NCBI RefSeq assembly: GCF_002088945.1
Contig: NZ_NCSU01000007.1
Location: forward strand, 310,001 to 374,000
Source of the DNA: Henriciella pelagia
Lineage (GTDB): Bacteria; Pseudomonadota; Alphaproteobacteria; Caulobacterales; Hyphomonadaceae
Direction of reading: 5' to 3'
Length of the DNA: 64,000 bases
Shown piece by piece: positions 44,770 to 52,010 of the stretch. A program made the translations under genes and the position numbers. How positions within the stretch are numbered: the stretch's first letter is position 1; each line of letters opens with the position of its first letter. The notes under the pieces are model-generated. The model worked only from the letters and a program-made list of their open reading frames with translations, ran no database searches and was not told the DNA's origin.

Positions 44770-46050
44770 ATGATTATTGGGACATTTATCGCCATTCTCT
44801 GCCTTCTGGGAATGTCGGCCTTTTTCTCGGGGTCAGAAACCGCCCTCACTGCAGCCTCCCGAACCCGGATGCACCAGCTGGAGCGCGAAGGAAACAAGCG
44901 CGCCGCCACAGTGAACGGCCTGATCGGTGACCGCGAACGCCTGATCGGTGCCATCCTGCTGGGCAACAACCTCGTCAACATCCTCGCATCTGCCCTGGCG
45001 ACGACGCTCTTCGCCTCGCTCCTGCCGGGGGCTGCGGGCGTGGCAGTGGCGACAGCGGTGATGACGGTGCTCGTCCTCGTTTTCGCGGAGGTCCTGCCAA
45101 AGACCTATGCCATCACACGCGCGGACTCGATGGCCATGTCGGTCGGCAAGCCGATCTCGTGGCTGGTCAAGGCCGTGTCATGGATCGTGGTAATCATCCA
45201 GGCCATCGTGAACACCACGCTGAGGCTGGTTGGCGCTGGCGCGCCTGATGCGAGCTTTACCGCCGAGGAGGAAATCCGCGGCGCGATCGATTTCCACCAC
45301 TCCGAGGGCGGGGTGGACGAAGCCGACCGCCACCGCCTTGTCGGCGCACTCGACCTGAAAGACATGACGGTGGAAGAAGTGATGATCCACCGCAAGAACA
45401 TCACCATGCTGGACGCGTCAGCGCCCTCTGCGGAAATCATCAAGCAGGCCCTGAACAGCCCGCATACGCGCCTGCCTCTCTACAATGCGGACGACGATGA
45501 GATTACCGGCATCCTGCACGTGAAGGATCTGCTGCGCGCCGTCGTGAACCAGAATGGCGAGATCGACAATATCGACATGACCGAACTCCTGCGTGAGCCC
45601 TGGTTCGTGCCAGAGACGACACCGCTTCAGGACCAGCTCGACCTCTTCCTCACAGAGCGCAACCACTTTGCCCTCGTTGTTGACGAGTATGGCGAACTGC
45701 AGGGCCTTCTGACGCTTGAGGACATTCTGGAAGAGATTGTTGGCGACATTCGCGACGAGCACGATGTTCCCGTTCAGGGTGTCCGCCCGCAATCCGATGG
45801 CTCGGTCATCGTGGAAGGCTGGGTCACGATCCGTGACCTCAATCGCGCCTCTGGCTGGCAGCTACCGGACGACGAGGCTGTCACGGTCGCCGGTCTCGTC
45901 ATCCACGAAGCCCAAACCATTCCCGAACCCGGCCAGCGTTTCTCCTTCCACGGTCACCGCTTTGATATCATTCGCAAGACACGCAACCAGATCACTGGCC
46001 TTCGTGTCGCGCCAATTCCGGAAGAGCCGGAAGAAGATTCCTCGCGCTGA
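44770..46050 (+). CDS. CNNM/CorC-family membrane protein with CBS pair
   Basis: A 426-residue transporter-like protein of the HlyC/CorC (CNNM) family. The DUF21 membrane domain (about 1-190) opens TFIAILCLLGMSAFFSGSET and has PKTYAITRADS. A CBS pair follows around NITMLDASAPSAEIIKQALN and DEYGELQGLLTLEDILEEIV, then the CorC_HlyC domain ending FDIIRKTRNQITGLRV. Relatives export Mg2+ or Co2+. It begins three bases after aroB, so it may be co-transcribed, though no functional link is known. Confidence 0.92.
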   Translation: MIIGTFIAILCLLGMSAFFSGSETALTAASRTRMHQLEREGNKRAATVNGLIGDRERLIGAILLGNNLVNILASALATTLFASLLPGAAGVAVATAVMTVLVLVFAEVLPKTYAITRADSMAMSVGKPISWLVKAVSWIVVIIQAIVNTTLRLVGAGAPDASFTAEEEIRGAIDFHHSEGGVDEADRHRLVGALDLKDMTVEEVMIHRKNITMLDASAPSAEIIKQALNSPHTRLPLYNADDDEITGILHVKDLLRAVVNQNGEIDNIDMTELLREPWFVPETTPLQDQLDLFLTERNHFALVVDEYGELQGLLTLEDILEEIVGDIRDEHDVPVQGVRPQSDGSVIVEGWVTIRDLNRASGWQLPDDEAVTVAGLVIHEAQTIPEPGQRFSFHGHRFDIIRKTRNQITGLRVAPIPEEPEEDSSR

Positions 46051-46233
46051 GGGGCTTTTCCCCCGCGCGACTAAGCTGAAATCTGTCGAAGGCTTCGAAA
46101 CCACGCGCGCCTTGCGTTTGATGAGCAAGGTTTGAGCGAGACTGAACTGGCCACAATTCTCCGTCGGCCCGCCTTGTTTGTGTCCAGATTTTAATACTGA
46201 CTGCCGGTTCAGGATCGAAGAAGGGGACGCTCA

Positions 46234-47643
46234 ATGCGATTCACAACATCTGCTGCGCTTGCCATGGCAAGCGTTCTTGTTCTGGCAAGCTGCGCAACCG
46301 AACGTGCCGGCGAGGGGTCAGACGACATCATTGTCACGGGAACGGAAGACGGCTTCAGCCCACCGGCACCCCCACCACCGCCACCACCACCTCCTCCGCC
46401 GCCTCCGCCACCCCCGCCTCCGGCGATGTCGAGCGCAGAGCCGGTCCCCGTGCCAGCACCGAGCGCTGAAGCCCCTGCCGACAGCATGTCCGGCACCGTC
46501 GACGAACGCGACAAGGCGGCCGAAAAGCCGCTCCCCCAATCCGGGACACTTACGGCTGGCGACTATGATGACGTGCTGAATCCCGGCCTGTACGAGGCCT
46601 ATCTGAAAAAGAGCAAGAGCCTCATCTCCCGCAAGGACCTGCCCTATGTCGACGCGGCGGACCGGGTCGAACTGAAGTTCACCGACCGCCTCGGCAAGCC
46701 GGCGCCCTTTGTCGAAATTCTCGTCCAGAACGATCAGGGGGAGACGCTTTTCCCGCTGCGCACGGGCGCGGACGGCATGGCCTATCTCTATCCGCGTTTT
46801 GACGCGCTGGGGGACGGTGTCGTCATCCAGGCGATTGCGCCCGGCAGCACCGGCATCTCCCAAACGATCAACCTCAACCAAGGTGGGCCCGATGGCCCGG
46901 TCGAGATAAGTTTCTCCGGCGATGCCGCGAAAGTCACCAAGCTGGATCTCGTCCTGACCCTCGACGCGACCGGCTCCATGGCTGACGAAATGCGCTACCT
47001 CCAGAGCGAGCTCATCGCCATCCTCGACCGGGTGCGTGAAAGCCAGGGCGGTCTCGATATCCAGGCCGGCCTCATCGTCTACCGCGACACGGGCGACGCC
47101 TATGTCGTTCGCGATTTTGATCTCACCGGTGATCTCACTGCCTTCGTCGAGAACCTGAAGGCTCAAAGCGCCGGTGGCGGCGGCGATTTCCCCGAAGCCA
47201 TGCAGGACGCGATGGCCAAGGGGCTTGAATTCAGCTGGCGTGACGATGCGGTGAAGGTGAACATGCTCGTCGCCGACGCCCCACCGCATGATGAGGATAT
47301 CCAGTCGACATGGGAAAGCGGGCTGATCTCCCGCACCAGGGGCATCCATATTGTCCCGCTGGCGGCCAGCGGCGTCGATGATACGGCGGAATTCCTGATG
47401 CGCTCCATGGGCCAGGTCACGGGCGGGCGCTATCTGTTTCTCACCGATGATAGCGGCGTCGGCAATGCGCACGCCGAGCCCACCGTGGACTGCTATGTCG
47501 TCACCCGCCTCGACAGCCTCGTCGAGCGCGTCCTGGTCGATCTCATTTCCGGTCAGCGCGTCGAGCCGGACGGCGACGAGGTGATCCGTGTCGTCGGCGA
47601 CTACAAGGCTGGCATCTGCAAGGTGGAAGCGACGGAGAGCTGA
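46234..47643 (+). CDS. VWA-domain lipoprotein with a run of 18 prolines
   Basis: A 469-residue lipoprotein (lipobox LASC near residue 20). The mature N-terminus has an uninterrupted stretch of 18 prolines at residues 46-63, probably a rigid spacer from the membrane, encoded by mixed CCN codons. A middle domain precedes the von Willebrand A domain, which has the MIDAS start D244-ATGSM, a GGGGDFPEAMQDA segment and LVADAPPHDE. C-terminal cysteines (TVDCYVV, AGICKVE) may pair. Translation of the polyproline stretch should require EF-P. An unfolded linker and metal-binding VWA suggest a cell-surface adhesion or assembly role; unproven. Confidence 0.85.
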   Translation: MRFTTSAALAMASVLVLASCATERAGEGSDDIIVTGTEDGFSPPAPPPPPPPPPPPPPPPPPPAMSSAEPVPVPAPSAEAPADSMSGTVDERDKAAEKPLPQSGTLTAGDYDDVLNPGLYEAYLKKSKSLISRKDLPYVDAADRVELKFTDRLGKPAPFVEILVQNDQGETLFPLRTGADGMAYLYPRFDALGDGVVIQAIAPGSTGISQTINLNQGGPDGPVEISFSGDAAKVTKLDLVLTLDATGSMADEMRYLQSELIAILDRVRESQGGLDIQAGLIVYRDTGDAYVVRDFDLTGDLTAFVENLKAQSAGGGGDFPEAMQDAMAKGLEFSWRDDAVKVNMLVADAPPHDEDIQSTWESGLISRTRGIHIVPLAASGVDDTAEFLMRSMGQVTGGRYLFLTDDSGVGNAHAEPTVDCYVVTRLDSLVERVLVDLISGQRVEPDGDEVIRVVGDYKAGICKVEATES

Positions 47644-47707
47644 CTTGCCTACCCGCCCCTCCTGAGAAAGGAGGGGTGGTCTCAACCGTTTGCGCTATTC
47701 GCCCGCA

Positions 47708-47805
47708 ATGGTTCGACTCTCATCCTGGGCTAGTCGAAGGACCCTCACCAAGTCGGACTATTTCTGACGCAACGCAGGCCGACATGGTGAGCGAAGTCGA
47801 ACCAT
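47708..47805. repeat. 98-bp nested palindromic element
   Basis: ATGGTTCGACT (47708-47718) and AGTCGAACCAT (47795-47805) are perfect 11-bp inverted ends; inside them CTCACCA (47744-47750) and TGGTGAG (47785-47791) also mirror. The words TAGTCGAAGGACC and GGTGAGCGAAGTCGAACC are typical of intergenic palindromic repeats in alphaproteobacteria. The 274-bp gap 47644-47917 otherwise holds no gene. Confidence 0.65.
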
Positions 47806-47826
47806 TCGGCCGCTGGCACAACAGCA

Positions 47827-47846
47827 CCTCCCCGCTCGCGGGGAGG
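47827..47846. repeat. Perfect GC-rich hairpin
   Basis: CCTCCCCGC pairs with GCGGGGAGG around a 2-base (or 4-base) loop, immediately beyond the nested palindrome. It may be part of the same mobile or repetitive unit, or a termination element for the VWA gene. Confidence 0.5.
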
Positions 47847-47917
47847 GTCGGGGCGGGGCCTTTATTGTGCAGCCTCCCGCAAGCGAGGAGCCCGGCCTTT
47901 ATCAGCGCCGCAAAGAC

Positions 47918-48760
47918 CTAGAAGGTCGTCTCGACGTCCTCATCGATCTGCGGGCCTGCCTTGGCCGCTTCAAGAGACTTCGAGTTGTTGAACGCATCCA
48001 CGTGGATTTGCTGGACCCGCAGCCAGGCTGGCCATTCAGCTGTAATTTCAATCGTGGAATATTCGTCAGTCGGGCGGTTCGAGTATTTCGCCGTCATCTG
48101 CGTAGGATGACCAATCATGAAACTATAGTTCAGTTCAGCCCGCTCCAGCGCACATTCGAGAATCTTGATCCGCTCATCCCTCGTCGTGCCGTCGCGGCGG
48201 GCCTCGTTCCGGTACTCCGCGCAGGATTGCACCTTCGCACGGTAGGCATCTTCGCGAGCCTCCTGATCCGGCGCTGACTTGCCGAACGCAATCCACTTGC
48301 CCTGGCTTCGCTCTGCTCCGGTGTATTTGGACTGGATACGTGCATGCATCGTGTCGAGGTTCGGCTTGTCGCCATAGCGCTCCTTGAAGACCATCTTCTG
48401 CACGAAAACCTTGCTCGCATCTGTCCCCGTTCCGGAGAGGTCGAGGTTGCCGAAGAAAAGATCCATCTCGCCGCGCGCATAGCTGCGGCGTCCGACCTCG
48501 AGCATCTCGGTCGTCTTGCAACGCATATAGCCGGCATTGCCATGCTCGTTCACCGGGGCGCCGTCGGCTCCCATCAGGCCCCGGAAATCACACTCATAGC
48601 CGCGATCCTTCAATGTCGCGATGGCGTCATCCGGCGTATCTCCGAGCTTCACCCCGGCGACATCGAAGCGTTCGTGATGGTCCTCAATTTCCAGAATCTG
48701 AGCACTTGCAGCGCCCGCGAAACCAACCGACACGGCTGCGAAAAGAGTAGTTTTGAGCAT
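47918..48760 (-). CDS. Hypothetical secreted protein
   Basis: A 280-residue protein with signal peptide MLKTTLFAAVSVGFAGAASA. The mature part begins ILEIEDHHERFDVAGVKLGD, where the AGVKLGD-P-DDAIATLK pattern recalls small periplasmic domains that open with a GVxLGxTxxE motif. Five cysteines (two could pair twice). No catalytic motif recognised. A plus-strand shadow covers part of it. It lies alone between the palindromic repeats and bdhA. Confidence 0.7.
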   Translation of the reverse strand: MLKTTLFAAVSVGFAGAASAQILEIEDHHERFDVAGVKLGDTPDDAIATLKDRGYECDFRGLMGADGAPVNEHGNAGYMRCKTTEMLEVGRRSYARGEMDLFFGNLDLSGTGTDASKVFVQKMVFKERYGDKPNLDTMHARIQSKYTGAERSQGKWIAFGKSAPDQEAREDAYRAKVQSCAEYRNEARRDGTTRDERIKILECALERAELNYSFMIGHPTQMTAKYSNRPTDEYSTIEITAEWPAWLRVQQIHVDAFNNSKSLEAAKAGPQIDEDVETTF

Positions 48761-48844
48761 GTATGCCTCCCCTGGATAACCCGGACCGCCTAGGGGAACT
48801 AAGCTGAATCGAGCCTGAATGGAAACCAGTCATTTAGTTTTTGT

Positions 48845-48878
48845 CCTGCAATATCCATTGCAGGTGACGTAGCGTCAC
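48845..48878 (-). terminator. Tandem hairpins at the end of bdhA
   Basis: CCTGCAA/TTGCAGG (48845-48864) and GTGACG/CGTCAC (48864-48878) are two perfect adjacent stems. The bdhA stop codon (48875-48877) lies within the second stem. No U-run follows on the minus strand, so termination is uncertain. Confidence 0.4.
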
Positions 48879-49660
48879 TGCGCCACCCAGCCACCATCCA
48901 TCTGCATGAGCGCGCCATTGATCTGGTCGCCGGCAGGGCTTGTCAGGAAGACCGCCATCGCCCCCACCTGTACGGCTGTGACAAACTCTTTTGTCGGCTG
49001 AGCCGCAAGCAGGACGTTCTGCTTGACCTCGTCCTCGGTGATACCCCGCGCCTTGGCAGTGTCTGCTATCTGAGCATCGACCAGCGGCGTGTGGACATAA
49101 CCAGGGCAAATCGCATTACAGCGCACGCCGTGTTGCGCCCCCTCCAGCGCAACGACCTTGGTGAGGCCGGCAATGCCGTGCTTGGCCGCGACATAGGCCG
49201 CCTTGTAAGGCGAAGCGACGAGCGCGTGCGCGCTGGCCGTATTCACGATCCGGCCCCAGCCTTTTTCCTTCATCGGCTTCATGCACATCCGCGTCGTATG
49301 AAAGGCCGCGCTCAGATTGAGGCTGATGATCAGGTCCCATTTGGCGACTGGGAAATCCTCGATGGGGGAGACATGCTGGACACCGGCATTATTGACGAGG
49401 ATATCGACGCCGCCAAAGTCGCGCGCCGCATAGCTGATCAGGCCCTCAATGGCTTCGGGATCGGTCAGGTTCGCGCCGGAAAATCCGAATTTTCCATCAT
49501 ACTTGCTCTCGAACTCCTGGACGAGCGCATCCTCCTCACCTGGCTTTACCAGTCCGTTCAGAACGACATTCGCGCCTTCTGCTGCAAACGCTTCGGCAAT
49601 CGCCTTGCCGATTCCGCTTGAAGAGCCCGTTACAAGAGCCGTTTTTCCGCGATGCAGCAT
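48875..49660 (-). CDS. bdhA: 3-hydroxybutyrate dehydrogenase (SDR family)
   Basis: Short-chain dehydrogenase that interconverts D-3-hydroxybutyrate and acetoacetate. NAD motif TGSSSGIGKAIAEAF at about residues 10-24, NNAGVQH, catalytic Ser in NTASAHALVAS, and YKAAYVAAKHGIAGLTK with the Tyr-Lys pair. The ending MQMDGGWVAQ is typical of this enzyme. The ATG at 49660 has GGAG six bases upstream; the extended frame is not supported. Useful for PHB turnover together with the 3-hydroxyacyl-CoA dehydrogenase at 31 kb. Confidence 0.93.
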   Translation of the reverse strand: MLHRGKTALVTGSSSGIGKAIAEAFAAEGANVVLNGLVKPGEEDALVQEFESKYDGKFGFSGANLTDPEAIEGLISYAARDFGGVDILVNNAGVQHVSPIEDFPVAKWDLIISLNLSAAFHTTRMCMKPMKEKGWGRIVNTASAHALVASPYKAAYVAAKHGIAGLTKVVALEGAQHGVRCNAICPGYVHTPLVDAQIADTAKARGITEDEVKQNVLLAAQPTKEFVTAVQVGAMAVFLTSPAGDQINGALMQMDGGWVAQ

Positions 49661-49737
49661 GATTTCTCCATTGTCCTTGAGTGAGAGCCGTAGCTTGTTT
49701 AGGACAAAGCTTTCCAAGACAACAGGCCGGTGTATTC

Positions 49738-50169
49738 ATGGGATCAGTATTTCAGTCATTCCAGGAAGGTTTTCCGACTTTCCTGCTCTGGACCGGGGCC
49801 GCGGGCCTCATGCTCATTCTGGCCGTCTCAGTCTATGTACTGCTGACCCCGTGGAAGGAACTGGCCCTCGTCAAAGGCGGCAATGGCACGGCGGGCCTCG
49901 CTTTGGCCGGCGCAATCGTCGGTCTTGCCATCCCGCTCGCCTCCTGTCTTGCATCCAGCGTGTCGCTTCTCGATCTCATGCTCTGGGGCATCGTATCGCT
50001 CATTCTGCAGCTGCTTGCCTATCGACTTACGGACCTGATGCTGCGAGACTTGCCGAAGCGAATTCAGGATGATGAAGCAGGCGCTGCCATCGTCCTGATC
50101 GGGACCAAGCTTGCCAGTGCCATGTTGCTCGCGGCCGGCCTCTGGGACCCGGCCCTTCAACGGTTTTAA
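49738..50169 (+). CDS. DUF350 membrane protein
   Basis: A 143-residue protein with four helices: LLWTGAAGLMLILAVSVYVLL, a second pair around GLALAGAIVGLAIPLASCL and LMLWGIVSLILQLLAY, and a last one near the end. Two repeats of about 60 residues are the DUF350 pattern. The ATG at 49738 is chosen. The protease gene starts 15 bp downstream and pyrF overlaps it, so the three may form an operon. Function unknown. Confidence 0.85.
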   Translation: MGSVFQSFQEGFPTFLLWTGAAGLMLILAVSVYVLLTPWKELALVKGGNGTAGLALAGAIVGLAIPLASCLASSVSLLDLMLWGIVSLILQLLAYRLTDLMLRDLPKRIQDDEAGAAIVLIGTKLASAMLLAAGLWDPALQRF

Positions 50170-50184
50170 GGAGGAGAAGCCGCC

Positions 50185-51015
50185 TTGCGTTTTGTCCCTG
50201 ACTGGCTGGTTTACACGCTCGCCCTTCTTGCGATTGTTGGCGGCGTCTTTTCCAATGTGCCAGACCAGGATGCGCCGCCAGCGACGCCGGACTCGGTTGA
50301 GCGCGAAGGCGCAACCCTCCCGCCGCCTTCCGCCTTCGACGAAACCGTCCTCGTCCGCGTCGACAGCCCACGGGATGGCATTGGAACGGCCTTTTCGATC
50401 AATACGGACGGCCAGTGGCTGACGGCCCGTCACGTGGTCGATGGCTGCGAGGACGTATCCCTTCTCGTTGCACCGAACCGCTATTTGCGGGTCGAAAAAG
50501 TGGATGTGTCCCAGTCGACTGATCTTGCGCTGCTGACGGCCTATCCCAGCCTCTCACCCGTTGCCCTCGACACCTCGCCTGACCTTCGCATTGGCTCCTA
50601 TGGCTTCCATGTCGGCTACCCACAGGGTCGACCTGGTGAGGCCGCCAGCCGCCTTATCTCGCGCTCGAAGCTCGTCACGAGCGGCCTTCGCAGGGGCGAG
50701 GAACCGGTCCTGACCTGGGCCGAAACCGGGCGCACATCAGACCTCAGCGGATCGCTTGGCGGCTTGTCCGGCGGGCCGGTCTACGACTCCGATGGCCGCG
50801 TGCGCGGTGTCATCATCGCCGAAAGCCCGCGCCGCGGTCGTATCTACAGCGCCTCGCCAGAAGCCATCGCGGAATTCCTCGCCGAGAAAGGCGTTGAGCC
50901 GATCGGCGAGCGCCCGCTTCCCTTCGGACCGGACACCTATGGGGGATCAGCCGACCGTGCCCGTCAGAGCCTTCAGGTCGTGAAAGTCGCTTGCAGCGTC
51001 GGAGACAATTCTTGA
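50185..51015 (+). CDS. Membrane-anchored trypsin-like serine protease
   Basis: An N-terminal membrane helix (WLVYTLALLAIVGGVF) and a chymotrypsin-fold protease. The catalytic triad is visible as H83 (TARHVVDG), D113 (STDLALL) and S195 (GGLSGGPVY), and the FSINTDGQWL strand precedes the His. No PDZ domain is present, so it is simpler than DegP. Its start is TTG at 50185, supported by GGAGGAG ten bases upstream. The stop overlaps pyrF by four bases (TTGA). A periplasmic quality-control or signalling protease is likely; substrate unknown. Confidence 0.88.
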   Translation: MRFVPDWLVYTLALLAIVGGVFSNVPDQDAPPATPDSVEREGATLPPPSAFDETVLVRVDSPRDGIGTAFSINTDGQWLTARHVVDGCEDVSLLVAPNRYLRVEKVDVSQSTDLALLTAYPSLSPVALDTSPDLRIGSYGFHVGYPQGRPGEAASRLISRSKLVTSGLRRGEEPVLTWAETGRTSDLSGSLGGLSGGPVYDSDGRVRGVIIAESPRRGRIYSASPEAIAEFLAEKGVEPIGERPLPFGPDTYGGSADRARQSLQVVKVACSVGDNS

Positions 51016-51893
51016 AACCCTTTGCCGACCGGCTGATCGAGGCGACCGCCATGCACGGTCCGCTCTGCGTCGGCATCGACCCGCATGCCGGAAAAATTCC
51101 GGCCATTTTCGGCGGTGATACGCCCGATGGCATCGAACGCTGGGGACAGGCACTGGTAGAAATCGCCATTGGCAGGACTGGCATCGTCAAACCGCAGATC
51201 GCGTTTTTCGAACGCCATGGCTGGCCCGGCCTTCGCGCCCTTGAGCGCATCCTCGCCAGTGCGCGCGAGGCAGGACTGCTCATCCTCATGGACGCCAAGC
51301 GCGGCGACATTGGCTCAACCGCTGAAGGCTACACCTCCGCCTTCCTCAAGGAGCCCGCGCCGTTTACCTGCGACGCGCTCACCGTGAACCCCTATATGGG
51401 GCTCGACACGATCGAGCCGCACGTAAAAGCCGCCGAGCAGTTCGGAAAAGGCGTTGTCGTACTCGCCCGGACATCCAATCCCGGTTCGGCCGACTTCCAG
51501 TCCCGCGACATGGGCGGCGCCCCGCTCTTCGAACGGGTGGTCGAAGCGCTCGCGCCCATGATCGACCGCCTGACGGGAGCAAGTGGCTGGTCCGGCCTGA
51601 TGCTGGTGACCGGCGCCACAGGACCGGCCGAAGCAAAACGCCTGCGCGAGCTGGCTCCCAAGGCCCTTTTTCTCGTGCCAGGCTATGGCGCACAGGGCGC
51701 GGGCGCAAAGGAAGCGCTTGCCGGATTTGTCCCGGACGGGAACCGGCTCGTCGGCGGAATCGTCAATGCATCCCGCTCGCTCAACTTCCCTGAGGGTGCC
51801 GACAAGGCGACATCCATTGACGCGTGGAAAGAGATTGTCGGGGCCGCCATGGACGCTGCACGCGAAGACCTGATTACAGCGGCGGGCCTCTGA
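51012..51893 (+). CDS. pyrF: Orotidine 5'-phosphate decarboxylase (type 2)
   Basis: Last step of UMP synthesis. The active-site Asp-Lys-Asp motif is ILMDAKRGDIGSTA, with K96. CVGIDPHAGKIP opens the barrel, NPYMGLDTIEPH and LVPGYGAQGAGAKEA follow. Length 293 from TTG 51012 (MKPFADRLIE), chosen because GGAG lies eight bases upstream. It overlaps the protease stop (TTGA), so translation is coupled. Confidence 0.95.
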   Translation: MKPFADRLIEATAMHGPLCVGIDPHAGKIPAIFGGDTPDGIERWGQALVEIAIGRTGIVKPQIAFFERHGWPGLRALERILASAREAGLLILMDAKRGDIGSTAEGYTSAFLKEPAPFTCDALTVNPYMGLDTIEPHVKAAEQFGKGVVVLARTSNPGSADFQSRDMGGAPLFERVVEALAPMIDRLTGASGWSGLMLVTGATGPAEAKRLRELAPKALFLVPGYGAQGAGAKEALAGFVPDGNRLVGGIVNASRSLNFPEGADKATSIDAWKEIVGAAMDAAREDLITAAGL

Positions 51894-52010
51894 GGCGCTT
51901 TCCCTAGCGTCCGTCTCGACAAGCATTTAAAAAAAGCTAGCATGCCCATCGTTCAGGCGGAACCCGCGCAAAGACGGGACGCCATGGGAGAGGCAAACTC
52001 AGGAGTGATC

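Noticed and set aside
46318-47685. 455-codon minus-strand frame ending in a Gly/Arg/Trp-rich stretch
   Set aside because: Antisense of the VWA lipoprotein; the odd ending is the mirror of the polyproline run.
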